The notes under the pieces were generated by a model that did not search any database, was not told the origin of the DNA, and saw only the letters and a program-made list of their open reading frames with translations. The translations under genes and the position numbers were made by a program. A stretch of 64,000 nt of DNA from Aselliscus stoliczkanus (taxonomy: Eukaryota; Chordata; Mammalia; Chiroptera; Hipposideridae): NCBI GenBank assembly GCA_033961575.1, contig CM066738.1, forward strand, positions 87,989,478 to 88,053,477, in the 5' to 3' direction. Below, piece after piece: positions 21,180-33,296 of this stretch (positions are counted from its first letter, which is position 1; each line of letters opens with the position of its first letter).

Positions 21180-22820
21180 CACTAACCCTAGGATGTGACC
21201 ATTGAACTAGGGAGGAATTCGAGGAGCAAGTGATTTTAGGCAGTCAATGGAGTGTTCAAAAGCTTGGAGGCTGAAGAGTGCTTAATTCATTTGGGGAACT
21301 TCAGGAAATTCACTGTGGAAGGTGGTGGGGGGTGGGAGTGATCTCTGCTCAGGTAGGGGTGGGTACAAAGGTGCTAAGCCATGAGGCCTGAGTCTTAACA
21401 GCCACCTGGAGGAGTGTGGCTCTTACCAGTTAGGCAACTGGAAGTCTCAGAAAGCTTAAGCAGGGAAGAAATATGGCCAAGCTCACCTTTTACAACGATC
21501 ATGTATTAATCAGTCAACAAAACGACCGAGATGGCTTCCGGAACCCTGACCCTATGATCATGGTTCAGCTACACTCTTCTTCCAGTAAAAAGGAATTGCT
21601 TTCAAATGGAAATCATTGCTCATTGCTACAGGGGGTTAATAAAATCTCTTGAGGCCAAGAATGTCAAATCACAACTGGAAAAAACATTCCTTCACTGCTG
21701 GAGCCCCTGTGAGTGACTTGTGTGTGTGGGTGTCTGGCTGCTTTGCCTTCATTGGCAGGACTGTATTGCTTTGCCTCCCCCTCATAAACCTTTCTGTTTA
21801 TTTTGTGTGAGGGTAAAGTATCTGGCAGATCTTATCCAGGAAGAAAATAAAGAAGTAGGAGGGCTTAAATCTTCATCAAGGTCCAGAGACCTCTAAACCA
21901 ACATAAAAAAAGCTGTCAAATTTGAAACTTGGACAATTGGGGACCTTACCTGGGCGTGCTTTGGGCTGCCTCCCACCTCCTTCCAGTTCCCCTCTCCCAC
22001 TCTAGCGATACCCTCTCCTTTTCTCGCGTCTCATCTCTCTGCCTCACTTCTCGATGGATTAGCGCTCTTATATTGCCAAGCCTCATGCTGCGTTTCCCTA
22101 GGGCAAGCCTGCCCTTTCCAGAATTGCCCACCTTTCAAAATTACTTCCTTACGTTTCTAGTTATAGCTATTAAACTCCTGCTGGGGCTAAGCTCAAATAT
22201 GTGTTAGGGGGAGAGAAATTTAATTAAATCGCACCCCACTAAGGTATAAATAACTTATCCCCGAACCCCACCCCTCCAGTCATCCCAGGAATGTTAGAAA
22301 TGTAATGAAAGAAAGGAGTCTCTCCCTAATGTAGTAATAACAGGTCTTCAAGTGGAAGTCATATTTCAAGATCCCTTAAAACACACTTCCTTTGCAGCCG
22401 TCCCACTTCTGCCCAAGACCAGTCTGTTTATTGTGTACTCTGGTCTCTATTCAGCAGTTTTTGAAATATTTGTGCTTGATTCATACTTGGCACTAGCTGC
22501 TGTTCCTTTCCCTCTATATTTGGGGCTCCCTGGCTCAATATCCTGCAAAGCTGAGCGGGTTTTTGTTTTCATTCCAAGGATCACATTCAGTGTTAGGAGT
22601 GAGGAAGCAGGAAGATCAGGAGAGAAGTGTCCATGAGAATGAATTAGCTACATCGAAAAGAGGAAAGTGGTTTGTTTTGAACCATTACAGCAATGATAGG
22701 AATGATTTGCAGCAGTGAACTATGTGACAAAATATCTAGCAAGTTCGTGGTTTTGTGCAAAGTCTGGAAAAGAAGATGGGGATTGTTTCAAATTTCAATC
22801 TTGTATAAGGAGATGGGGAT
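21180..22820. other. Single-copy sequence, no gene called
   Basis: The first 300 bases have ancient-repeat texture. 21500-21900 appears repeat-free with balanced composition. Plus frames at 21929-22207 (92 codons) and 22352-22636 (94 codons) have no domain, and the former is matched by an open minus frame, so neither is called. Confidence 0.4.
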
Positions 22821-22824
22821 GCTT

Positions 22825-22925
22825 TTAAATTTCAATCCACAGTCCCTGAGTCTTTGTGTCATCATCTGTAAAATGAGGAGGTTGGACCAGATAAGGTTTA
22901 GTTCCTTCTAGATCTCATTGGTATT
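22825..22925 (+). repeat. MIR 3' part
   Basis: GTGTCATCATCTGTAAAATG, GGAGGTTGGACCAGATAAGG and TTCCTTCTAGATCTCATTGG are the 3' half of a MIR. Confidence 0.65.
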
Positions 22926-23079
22926 TTTCAAGTATTGAGACTTATGTGGAGACGTTGGGCCTGTGTGTTGTTACATTGACCTGCTTTATATACTGTTCTG
23001 TTGAACACCACTTTCTCTGCTGTAGGGTAGAAGAAAGGCCATCCCACCAGCAAAATATGGTAGAAATAAAAAAGAAAGA

Positions 23080-23230
23080 AAACATTGAACTTGGAACCAA
23101 AAGACTTGTGTTGTAATGCTGACTTCTTCACTTAGATTTTTAGAGCATCTGAACTTGGACTTGTAATATAAGCAAGTTGTACCTCAGTTTGTCTATAAAG
23201 TAGGGTTAGTAATTCCTCTTTTGCTTTCTT
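23080..23230 (+). repeat. MIR fragment
   Basis: GAACTTGGAACCAAAAGACT, GTAATGCTGACTTCTTCACT and TACCTCAGTTTGTCTATAAA follow MIR order. Confidence 0.6.
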
Positions 23231-23234
23231 TACA

Positions 23235-25135
23235 ATATTGGAAACCACACAAGTACACAGTTTCTAACTCTGTTCCTTTTCAGAATGGTTTTGGTTCTGA
23301 AAATCATGCATGACCAGAACCCGTGTTACCTGATGGCCTCTTAGGAAAGTGGGGACAGTTGGGGTGTGTGGATAGAGTTTCCCTGGATATTATAGGACTT
23401 AGTACCCCACTTACATGCAACTGGCTTTCTTTTTTGTAAGCCACAGAATGGAAAATCCTATGTTATATACCCAGGACTATCAACTGTGTCAATAGGAGGA
23501 AGATGGAAGTGATGTTAATGACATTTTTCTTAATTCCATCTGTTCCGGGCACAGATAATCTTTGATCTTTTTGAGTTTTATCCATCATTGAAAAGATGAG
23601 ATGCTCTTGGATTACATGGGTTTTAGTTTCTCTCCTGATAGAAACACATGATTGACAAGCACATATTTCCCACCATAGACCAAGGTTCTGGCTGATTAGA
23701 GGCAAGAACGAAAGAAGTCTTGACCTCAGTCTCCTCAGAGGGCAGAACCGCATGAGAGGCCAAGTTTGCTTTGCATGGTTAGGAATTGCTTACTGGTGCT
23801 GCAGTGAAGCTTCGTGCTTCACATTACAAAGAGTTTGGACCTCATCTGGATGTTACAAAAGTCGCTCATGTCAGGCCTTTCACTGCCCCCCTTTGTACTG
23901 TTTGCTCTCCCATTTACTGTTCATCCTGGCATAAAATCATCTGTGGTTTCATATTGTTATCCTTTCATGTGGGTGTACCGAATATAATAAAATCAATTAG
24001 AAGCTTTTTTGGATCAGAAGCTCTATTTTTGTACCTCTTTATCCTTTGAATGTTGAGCTGTTAAATCAGAACATAAACTCCTTCTGGGTTCGAATTTTGT
24101 CGTTCATTTTTGTACCTCAAGTACAGTTTAGTATCAGACAGAGTAGGCACTTTATGAATTCAACTGGAACTTACCTAAAGTTTAGTTGAATTGTGGAACT
24201 AAACTGAAGCCCTTTATCTGATAAGTTTATCGTCCATTAATTCAATTGACTGCAAAATGGGAATCTGTTTGATTTGAGAAGTATAGAAACTAGGGATATG
24301 CTGATCTTTACCTCTCTAACATTAGGCCGGCTAATAAGAAAAGGCCAGATTTCTTGGGAGGCCCCAGGAAGGGTAGAAGAAGGAAGTACCTGAAAAGTTA
24401 GTGTGCTATTGGTGAAGATACTGGCTTATAGCAAACAAGTCACTCACTACAAGGCACATTACACTATAATAATCCCAGATTCATTCAGCTTGTACTTAAA
24501 AGATCTAGTTCAACTTTGTTGTTTTATGGATAAGGATACTGAGGTCATGGAGCTGAGAGAATGACCAACTTTGAAGAAGTTCTGGGAAATAATTGTTTTT
24601 CTTTGTTTGTTTTTATAAAAAAATAACACAATTCCAAAGCTTAACAAAAGTGGTTTTTACATGATCAAGTTTAGTTTTGGGTGAAGCACTTAAAGTCAAA
24701 TAATAGCAGAAACACAGTGATGTATCTCTCTGTGTGGTGGTCTTCCCAAGATTCTTTCTTCCCTTCCATGACATAGGGTTGTTTCTGGGAAGTGAGTTCT
24801 CAGCTGGGGACAACATTTTCTAGCTCTCTTTGCATTTCCACACGAGTGGATCTGGACCATGGAATCTGGATAAGAGTGACATATACTACTTCCAGATCTG
24901 CATCCCTGACACTCACACCGCCCTCCTCTTTCCTCCATTCTCTTTCCTCTCTTTCTCCATTGTCTTATTTCATCATGGGTTACCAACACTAGTAAACCAG
25001 AAGTAAAGTCAATTAAAAAATATGATCTAACATTAGATAAATTCACTTGTCAGATCAAATACCCTATAAGACAATGCGGACTTGCTTGTATCTGCTTAGC
25101 GCTAAGAAACAGTTTTCTCATTAGATTCAAAAAGT
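23235..25135. other. Mostly single-copy; decayed repeats
   Basis: No gene recognised. Open frames on both strands at 23463-24049 and 24613-25046 overlap each other without motifs. Around 24750-24930 an old repeat of unresolved family is likely (ACATATACTACTTCCAGATC). Confidence 0.35.
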
Positions 25136-25139
25136 TTAC

Positions 25140-25556
25140 CCAAAAGAAAACAAAAACTCAAAAGTTTAATATTTGTGTTGGTGAGAATGGAGAAACAGGC
25201 TTACTCATACACTGCTGTTGTGAAGATGACAAAGTACCACCTTATGTAGAGTAGGAATGATTTATCAAAATTATAGTCAGCCATTTAACATTTGACCTAA
25301 CAAACCCACATTTGGAAGTTACCCTTTAGGCATATCTGCTTATGTTTACAATGACATGTGGACAAAGTTATACATTTTAGCACTCTTTGTAGTATTAACT
25401 TGTAGGAAACATTGCAAGTATCCATCAGTAGAGGCTAAATAACACATGATCAACACAGTGAAATTCTACACCTGAACAAAAGAACAAGGAAGGTCTCTAT
25501 GGATATGGAAAGGTTGCCAGGACATACTGGCAAGAACAGAAAGCAAAGTTCAGAGC

Positions 25557-25602
<46 letters not shown>

Positions 25603-25830
25603 AGTGTGTGTCATACTACCACTTGTTTAAAAAAGAATGAGGGATGAAATATATTTTTATATGTTCTCTCATCTGCATGAAGAGACCGTGTATGAGAGGA
25701 GTTGAGAAAAAAGTAGACAGCGACAGGAGTGAGAGGAGGATTTCTTAATCTATACCTTATTATATTGTTATTTTAATCCAAATGAATGGATTGCCTATTA
25801 AGTTAAATTAAAAAAGCAAAAGAAGAAATT
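25140..25830 (+). mobile_element. L1 3' UTR, sense
   Basis: GTTGGTGAGAATGGAGAAAC, CTTACTCATACACTGCTGTT, TTGCAAGTATCCATCAGTAG and AAGGTCTCTATGGATATGGA follow sense L1M 3' UTR order. A (TG)20 microsatellite is embedded. Confidence 0.75.
25561..25600 (+). repeat. (TG)20 microsatellite
   Basis: Twenty uninterrupted TG units, followed by TCAGTGTGTGTC. Likely length-polymorphic. Confidence 0.97.
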
Positions 25831-25839
25831 GCAGAGGTT

Positions 25840-26260
25840 ACTCCTGTTGGCTTCCACCCAAAAAGGCACAGAAACAGGAGTTTCTGGGTAATTAATATTA
25901 AAGAACTGTTATTAAGAAAAGTCAAGCTTCACTTTGGAGTGATTGATCTAGAATTACAGCTATGCCTCTGTCAGCCCCAATTGGGTCAGTATATTGCATT
26001 CATCGACTTTTGTTTTCAACTGTAATCATTTACTTGATTGAATGGAGCTTTCCTGCTTTCCTTAGGTCATCAGTGCCTTTCAAGAAATGATGAGTTTTGC
26101 TCCCAGGAGCTTGTTTGTGTGAACTTCCTTCCCTCTGTAGCTCTTGTTCATTAAGAGTCTCCTACGTGCAAGATGCTGTGTTATGAACCGGGATACACAA
26201 GCAATAAGGCAGACTTCTCCTTTTAGTTCATAATTAGAGGGGAGAGAGAGATGAGTAAAT
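25840..26260. other. No gene; possible L2 wording
   Basis: AGAGTCTCCTACGTGCAAGA near 26155 is L2/MIR-like. Otherwise nothing recognised. Confidence 0.35.
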
Positions 26261-26264
26261 ACCT

Positions 26265-26640
26265 TGGTATGGGCTGGATTGTGTCTCCCCAAATTTATAT
26301 GTTTAAGCCCTAAATGCCAGTACCTCAGATTGTGACTGTATTGGAAGAGAGTGTTTTTAAAGAGAGACATTTAAATGTGGTCATTGGGGTGGGCTCTAAT
26401 TTACCATGAGTGGTGGCTTTATAAGTAGAGGAGATTGGGACACAGACATGCAGAGAAGAAAGATCACATGAAGACAGATGGAGAAGAAAGTCACCTACAA
26501 GCTAAGGAAACAGGCCTCAGAATGAAATCAACCATTCTGACACCCTGCTCTTATACTTCTAGCCTCTAAAATAGTGAGGGAATTTCTGTTTAAGTCACAC
26601 AGTCAGTGTTACGTTGATATGGGAACTCTGGCAGACTAAC
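26265..26640 (+). mobile_element. MLT1-type LTR (ERVL-MaLR)
   Basis: GGTATGGGCTGGATTGTGTC at the start and TCTGGCAGACTAACATAC at the end frame internal phrases such as CCTCAGATTGTGACTGTATT. These are the hallmarks of MLT1 LTRs. Retroviral-like, long dead, no internal genes. Confidence 0.8.
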
Positions 26641-26643
26641 ATA

Positions 26644-26887
26644 CAAGGGATGCCAAAAAAATGTATACAAGCGGACACTTTGATCAACATTGTGCAAGCA
26701 GTAGTTCACCATAATCAGAAGTGTCTGGATGCTGATGGTAACCACTTTGAGCACCTCTTGTAGTTGCAGAAGTCAAACGTGACTTGTATTAATCTTTTGT
26801 TATCAGTATATGTTGACTATTATAATTTAATAGGTTTTTCATTTCTTAAAATGTGTATATATATATATATATTTTTGGTACCCTCTC
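26644..26887 (+). mobile_element. Small Tc1/mariner-type transposon remnant with TIRs
   Basis: Bounded by TA dinucleotides (26642-26643, 26888-26889). The left end reads CAAGGGATGCCAAAAAAATG; the right end, reversed, reads GAGAGGGTACCAAAAATATA, an imperfect terminal inverted repeat. Inside, frame 26677-26763 encodes a C-terminus ending CLDADGNHFEHLL and a stop, resembling the last residues of Tc1/mariner-superfamily transposases. The rest of the transposase is missing. It sits directly against the end of the MLT1 LTR. Confidence 0.65.
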
Positions 26888-26994
26888 TAGATCTGTACTG
26901 CAGTTACGTTAGAGCTGTGATGGGAACGTTAGCTCTGGGTGATAGAGAAGCAGTGTAGGGGGCCGAAATTTAACTGTGCAGATAAGGTACAGAG

Positions 26995-27165
26995 GTGGCA
27001 TCTGAGCAGAATTTGTGAGGCAACTCTATTATTATCCCTACTTTATATATGAGGAAGCTGAGGCATAGCACAGTTATGTAAATTGCCCAAGAGTCAGAAC
27101 TAAGGAGTAGCAGAGACTGCATTCAAACCCAGTCAGATTTCTCCCAATCAGTGCATTTATGACTG
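26995..27165 (-). repeat. MIR, reverse
   Basis: CTCTATTATTATCCCTACTT, ATGAGGAAGCTGAGGCATAG, TAAATTGCCCAAGAGTCAGA and CATTCAAACCCAGTCAGATT give MIR in reverse. Confidence 0.75.
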
Positions 27166-27399
27166 TACTGTGCTGCCTCTGATAAATGGTATCAGGGAAG
27201 AAGATGAAGGGGGAAAAAGAGAGCACAAACCATTCAGGGAGTTAAAGGTATATGGCTTGATCATAAAGTACAAGGTTGGATGGCAGCAAGTGGTGGTGGT
27301 GGTGGTAGGGTATTCTATGGCCCTCATAGTCCTTACTGATTTGGGGTTTTATCCCAAAATCAGTGGAGCCTCATTTTTGCATTTAAAGTAGGAATTTAT

Positions 27400-27905
27400 G
27401 TCCAAACCATAAATGTTAAGCTCAGTGAATTTTTACATACTGACACACCTATGTAACTGGCAACTAGATCAAGAAACAAAACATCACCTGCTCCCCAGAA
27501 ATCTTCTATCCTTTTCATTCAGCATCTCCTCCCATGATGACCCCTTTCCTGACTTCTAAGAACATAGATTAGTTCTACCTCAGTTTTGTTCTCTTATGTG
27601 AAAGGAATCATGCAGCGTATATGCTTTTGTCTCTTCCTGCTTTTTCTGACTCTTATAAGATTGATCTTGTATGTAGTTAGAGTGAGTTTATTATTTTTGC
27701 TATATGGTATTCTGAGTGTGTCTGTCTCAATATATTAATCCATCTTACTGCTGGTTGGCATATGAGTGGTTTCTAGTTTGAGACTAATACAAGTAATGCT
27801 ACTATGATAATTCTTATACTAATTTTGTAGTGATGAACATATGTACCTAGGAGTGGAATCACTGTATCATAGGGTATGCATATTTTCAACTCTAATAGAT
27901 ACTGG
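27400..27905 (-). mobile_element. L1 3' UTR, antisense
   Basis: CAAACCATAAATGTTAAGCT, TCAAGAAACAAAACATCACC and CCTAGGAGTGGAATCACTGT are reverse-strand wording of old L1 3' UTRs. Confidence 0.7.
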
Positions 27906-28139
27906 CAAACAACATGTATGCTTATTAAAGGTAAAATACTGAAAGCTTTTCCTGGGCGTTGGGAATCACTTTCGTTTAACATTTTACTGGAGTTCTCATT
28001 GCAAAAAGGGAAGAAAACAATACAAAAGCCTGAAGATTGGAAAAAAAGGAAACCATCATTTGTCATAGGAGACATTATTATGTGTGTGTGTGAAATCCAA
28101 ATGAATCTTCAAACTTAGACTTAAGTGAATTTATCAAGG

Positions 28140-28560
28140 TCTCTTTTTGTATTGATATAGAGTAAATAAATCAAAATTGATTGTATTCTATCTACTGGCA
28201 AAAATAGATGGAAGATAAAATTTCAAAAACGATATCATTTTTCATAGTTTCATAAACCATTAATTAGAAATCAACTGAATGACGTATATGTACTACCTCC
28301 ATACTGAAAATTACAAGGGATCAATAAGAGAAATTAATAGAAGAATTTACCATATTAGTATTGAGTCTGGTATTGGAAGACTCAATACTGTAAAGAAGTC
28401 AATTTTCAAATTTATCCATGGATTCAATGCAGTCTCAAACAACATCTTGGCAAGGTTGTGTTTTTTGTTGTTGTTGTTGGGTTTTTTTTGTTTTGTTTTG
28501 TTTTGTTTTTGTAGAATCTGACAGATACTAAATATGTGGAAAAGAAAAGAAAAATTTAAA
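28140..28560 (+). mobile_element. L1 ORF2 fragment, sense
   Basis: TACTGAAAATTACAAGGGAT, GGAAGACTCAATACTGTAAA and GATTCAATGCAGTCTCAAAC follow the sense ORF2 region downstream of the reverse transcriptase core. A T/G-rich tract at 28459-28512 interrupts it. Broken, non-coding. Confidence 0.65.
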
Positions 28561-28599
28561 TTGGTACTACTGATTGTGTTCTATGACCTGAAAAAATAC

Positions 28600-29020
28600 T
28601 CCTCTTTTCTCTAGAATAAATACACTAATCTATTGGGGGAATATAGTATTAACCCTATTTCTAATGCCTTTGTTTTTATACTTTTTTCATGAGAAACAAG
28701 CGGAGGATATATAATTAGTATCCAATTAGTATAATTAGATAGAAGAGAAAACCAAGCCCAAGTAAGGCAAATCATTTTCTTCAAACTACAAGTCCTAGAC
28801 AAAATTAAGATAAGAACTGAGTTTTACTTCAATCCTCCCTTTTCCCTAAACTTACACTTTATAGATCAAATGAATGACTATGTTTCTTATTCTTTTGTGG
28901 ACATGTCATGGTGACAGTAACCTACAAAATAACTTGATAGAATGGAAAATTTGACAGCCACAAACCTAGGACAGTCGTGAATTCCAGTAGTATATTTTAC
29001 GGGGACCATAGAAGGTGCCA
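28600..29020. other. No recognised feature
   Basis: AT-rich; nothing identified except the left flank of the duplication below. Confidence 0.4.
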
Positions 29021-29022
29021 AA

Positions 29023-29440
29023 CTGGAGGCAGGCACACCATTTCTTGCTAAATAACCACATATCTTGGTTTTTTTGTTTGTTTTTCCCCTCAAGCATTGA
29101 AGCATATGGCAGTTTCTTTAATTGAGCACTTGATGCAGTGGTCAGTTTATATTTAAGGTTGTACTGTACAAGGCATATCTTTTCACACTAGATTCTCACC
29201 CGTGTGATGAGAAGCATACACTCTACCATGTGAACATAAGGGAACCAAGACCATACCAAAGAGCAGCAGATTTGTGGCTCCTACCTGAAGGCAGGCACAC
29301 CATTTCTTGCTAAATAACCACATATCTTGTTTTTTTTGTTTGTTTTTCCCCTCAAGCATTGAAGCATATGGCGGTTTCTTTAATTGAGCACTAGATGCAG
29401 TGGTCTGCTTACATTTAAGGTCATATTGTACAAGGCTTAT
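29023..29440. repeat. Local tandem duplication, two ~155-bp copies
   Basis: Copy 1 at 29023-29178 and copy 2 at 29285-29440 align end to end at a constant offset of 262 bases, differing at only about a dozen positions. Both contain GGCAGGCACACCATTTCTTG and CAAGCATTGAAGCATATGGC. The roughly 105 bases between them are not obviously repeated. Confidence 0.9.
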
Positions 29441-29449
29441 TGTACTGAG

Positions 29450-29980
29450 GCATCGTATTGTTCTGAGGCATATTGTCATGGAGGGGAATTAGCTGGGTGG
29501 ATCTTCCACACTATTTTGATTGTTAGTTCTTTTTCTCGCTTTTTTTTTTTTAAGTTTGCCAAATATATGTAGTTAAATTGCAGATGTTAAATGCCTGTGT
29601 GCTGAGATTTCACTTTATCTGATTATACGTGGTACAGTCTTTCGTTAACCTTTCTAATTTATTGTGATTGCCAGCATCTCATTATTGCCTAACTATAGCA
29701 GATTAGGATTTCTTTTGGTTCATTATTTACATGGTGAGTATCCCATTTTTGTATCACAATAGTTATTTCCCCCAAAATGAAGAAAGCAAGCTGCTGGTAA
29801 GAAAAGGAAATAACTAATTCTATTCCTTTCAAGAAAATAACAGGTTGCTTCCTTGTTAGTTAAACACTTTCAGTAACTTGTCAACAAAATTACAGTATTC
29901 CTTCACCCACCCAACATTTTTACACACTGCTGTTACAAACAAGAGCCCAGTTTCACCAGCAGAAGCTCGTGCTGCTGTTG
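29450..29980. other. No recognised feature
   Basis: Nothing recognised apart from a T-run near 29540. Minus frame 29856-30038 runs into the mariner end and has no motif. Confidence 0.35.
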
Positions 29981-29984
29981 GCAT

Positions 29985-30908
29985 ACAAGGACAACAATTA
30001 AGTTCGTGAACTTGCCACCGCGCATACATTGGTAGCACTGTACAAACAGCTCAGTAAGGCTTCCTAACTTTGGGATATCAGTGTCTCACAACTGTGTTCA
30101 TGTTGACATGTGGCAGTGTCTTGGTGAGTGGCGTTAATAATTGTTGCATGTTTTGTGTACCATTGCAAGAATGTCTGAGTTTGAATTAGAGCAAAGAACA
30201 AACATTAAATTTCTTGTTAAACTTGACAAGAGTGGAAGTGAAATCAGGGACACATTAGTCCACATACCATGAAGAAAATGGCAGTGTACAAATGGATTAA
30301 ACATTTTTCTGAGGGGAGAGAATGTGTCACTGATGAAGGAAGTCAGGGTGGCCAGTAATGAGCATAATTGACGAAAACATTGCAAAAATTAATCAAATTG
30401 GCATCAAAATCGTCAAGTTACTGTGAAAAGCATAGCAGACCAAGTAAACATTGACGGAGAAACAGGAAAATCTTAACTGAAAATCTTGGCATGGAAAAGG
30501 TGTGTGCAAAAATGGTCCTGAAGGAGACCTTGCATCACGACAATGCACCAGCTCACACTGTACTGTCTGTGAGAGAGTTTTTAGCCAGAAACCAAATAAC
30601 TATTGGAATACCCTCCCTAGTCACCTGGTCTGGTCCCCAATGACTTCTTTCTTTACCCAAAGATAAAGGAAATATTGAAAGGAAGACATTTTGATGACAT
30701 TCAGGACATCAAGGGTAATACGACAGCAGGTCTGATGGCCATTGCAGAAAAAGAGTTCCAAAATTGCTTTGAAAGGTAGACTAGGTGCTGGCGTCAGTAC
30801 ATAGTTTCCCAAGGGGAGGACTTCGAAGGTGATCAGAGTGATACTCAGCAATGAGGTATGTAGCACTTTTTCTAGGATGAGTTTGCAAACTTAATTGTCA
30901 GACCCCAT
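29985..30908 (+). mobile_element. Mariner transposon, internally deleted
   Basis: Ends are imperfect inverted repeats: left CAACAATTAAGTTCGTGAAC, right reversed GACAATTAAGTTTGCAAACT, with TA at both edges. The frame from 30171 starts MSEFELEQRTNIKFLVKLDK, like a mariner transposase N-terminus. Near 30537 HHDNAPAHTVLS (one catalytic Asp) appears, then PNDFFLYPKIKEILKGRHF (last Asp region). At about 924 bp it is shorter than the usual ~1.3 kb: the section with the first catalytic Asp is missing near 30510-30530, and stops and frameshifts are present. Inactive. Confidence 0.85.
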
Positions 30909-30909
30909 A

Positions 30910-31980
30910 TCCTTAAGTGTTTTGCCCCTTTTAGATCTTTGATTTTTGAAAGAGTCTAGCACATATTCCATATATCTTATCTTTTTTAATTCCACTTTCA
31001 CTAATTCTAACTTCACATGAAACAGTGATGTTTCTAGACTTCTCAGCTTTGTTGCCTGCCTTGTCCAAGCAGAAGAAAAGGGTTAATGAAGAAACAGCTA
31101 CAGGGGCTGAAAAAAAAAAAAGAGAGGAAAAAAAATGTAACAGAGAAAAGACCTATTGTGGGAGAAAGAGAAATGAGGAAAGAGGTTGGGTATAGCTACT
31201 ACTCCTAGTCTGAGGAACAGAGGGATTGTAGAATTTAATCTACATGGCTGAGGAAATGAAGATCACTTACAATGATAAATAGTTTGCATAACAACATGTA
31301 AAACAAACTAACCTTCGTAAGGCCTGAAGTTTTTGAAATTTCCCAAAGCAGAGAGTTGTATAAGTTTCTCTCCATGCTTTCTTCAGCACATTGCCAATAT
31401 CCTATATCAACAAATACACTGGATTCAAAGGACTGGAAATGTAATATTCTCTAATTTGTTGTTGCCCAAATTAGGGATGATCCATTACTTCCAAGGAGGT
31501 CTTGGTGGTCTTTCTCTACTAATGCCAAACATTCTTTCAATTATTTTATTCAGAGGGACATGGATCATAAGGTTGGTTACTTGTATATTTCTATAGATTT
31601 GATAAAGACTTTTCTTGAGCTCAACTACTTGGCAATTAATGTTGGTAGATGTGTTTCATTATACCTTTCAGATGAATTGACATATTTCAAAAAAGTTTTG
31701 GAATACAGCAAAACTGTCCCTATCTTGGAAAGTGCTTTCACTTTGAGTAATGAATCCATATATTAATATCATATTGATTTGTGAAATAGTTCTTAATATA
31801 TATAATCACACAGAATAAGATACATGTATATATAAATCAAAATGAAAATTCAAGTTTTCAAAGGGACATTTACTCAGAAAATTTTAATGTATTTTTAATT
31901 GTGGTACAAGAAATAAGATGCATTAAAGTCTTTGTCTGCTATTTTAAAACTCAGTGGTATCAACTGAATTGTAATATGCA
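30910..31980. other. No gene seen
   Basis: AT-rich, with purine-rich patches near 31100-31190. Plus frames at 31333-31766 show no motif. Confidence 0.4.
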
Positions 31981-31984
31981 TGAT

Positions 31985-32199
31985 ATCGGGGGTGAGGGTG
32001 GGGAGTGGGGTGATGGATTGGGGGAGGGTGTATGTCACTTTGAGGGGTAAAAATTATAATTAATAATGTTGTAAATATTTTGTAAGGTGTCAGGTGGTCA
32101 CATGTCTTGTTAGGGAGACCACTTCATGGAAGGGGTAGAGGTTTGATCACTGCAGTGAACACCTGAAGCTGATGTTGAATAATATTGTATGTTAACTAT

Positions 32200-32249
<50 letters not shown>

Positions 32250-32280
32250 ATGGGATGTGGAGTATAAATAACAAAACAAA
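31985..32280 (+). mobile_element. L1-type 3' end, parts in order B-A
   Basis: A G-rich block B at 31985-32060 (GGGGAGTGGGGTGATGGATT) comes first. Block A follows at 32085-32280 (GTCACATGTCTTGTTAGGGA, ACACCTGAAGCTGATGTTG), ending in (TA)20 and GTCATGGGATGTGGAGTATA. The same two blocks occur at 39585-39895 in the reverse order. The TATGTTAACTATAATTGAAT wording suggests an L1 3' end. Confidence 0.75.
32207..32246. repeat. (TA)20 microsatellite
   Basis: Uninterrupted TA run replacing the end of the L1 3' block seen at 39700 as GAATATGTGGATGGTCACGG. Likely expanded in place. Confidence 0.95.
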
Positions 32281-32289
32281 AAAAACTGG

Positions 32290-32640
32290 TTATTCATCTA
32301 TTCATGTATTGATTAGCAAATATTTAATGAATGTCTACTAGATGCCAGGCACCATACTAAGTTGTAGTGAATAAAAATACTATCATGAGGCTGGTAAGAG
32401 AGAATCACACATAGTAACTACTAATCTAAGAACATGGAAGGGCAGGGACATGGTTCCTTGAAGTCAGGAACAAAAACACCCTGACCTCATAGGGCTGGCT
32501 GGTGGGGAAAGGTGTGAGGGATGTGGTTGTAAAAAGGCTAGGGCCAGATGACGGCAAAACCCTGTAGGTCATGTTAGGGATTGTGGACTTTGCCTAATGG
32601 CATTGGAAAGGTTTTGTAGGATTTTATGTAGGTGGTAACA
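32290..32640 (+). repeat. Ancient interspersed repeat, family unresolved
   Basis: GATGCCAGGCACCATACTAA and, further on, TGTAGGTCATGTTAGGGATT, GTGGACTTTGCCTAATGGCA are wording of a widespread old mammalian repeat, unnamed here. Confidence 0.45.
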
Positions 32641-33296
32641 ATCTTTTTTTCCCCAGCTTTATTTTCGTATAATTGACATACATCACTGTATAACTTAAAA
32701 GTGTACAACATAGTGGTTTGACTTATATATGTTGTGAAATAATTATTGCAATAAGTTTAATTAGTATCGATCATCTAATAGATATAATAAAAAGGAAAAG
32801 GAAAGAAAAATATTTTTAATTCATGATGAGAACTCTTAGGACCTAAGCTTTTTTAAACTTTTTTGGTAATGATGTCATCATGTTGTACATTACATCCCTA
32901 ATACCTATTTCTCTTATAACTGGAAGTTTGAGCCTTTGGACCACCTTCCTCCAATTCTCCCTTTCTCCAACATTACCTCTAGTACACAACTCGGATATCT
33001 ATTAGTGAAGATTTTTTTTTTTTTAATTTCACATATCAGTGAGATCATACAGTACTTGTATTTCTTTGTCTTACTTCACTTAACATAATGCCCCTGAAGG
33101 TTCATCTATGTTGTCACAAATGGCAGGGTTTTCTTATTTATTTATGGCTGAATGATATTCTTGTGTGTGTGTGTAAGTGTGTGAGGGACAACTTCTTTAT
33201 CCATTCATCCATTGATGGACACTTAGGTTGTTTGCATGTTTTAGCTATTATAAATAATGCTATTATGGACTTGGAGGTATATATATATATATATAT

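Noticed and set aside
29023..29440. CRISPR-like direct repeats
   Set aside because: Only two long copies, eukaryotic context, no short regularly spaced repeats.
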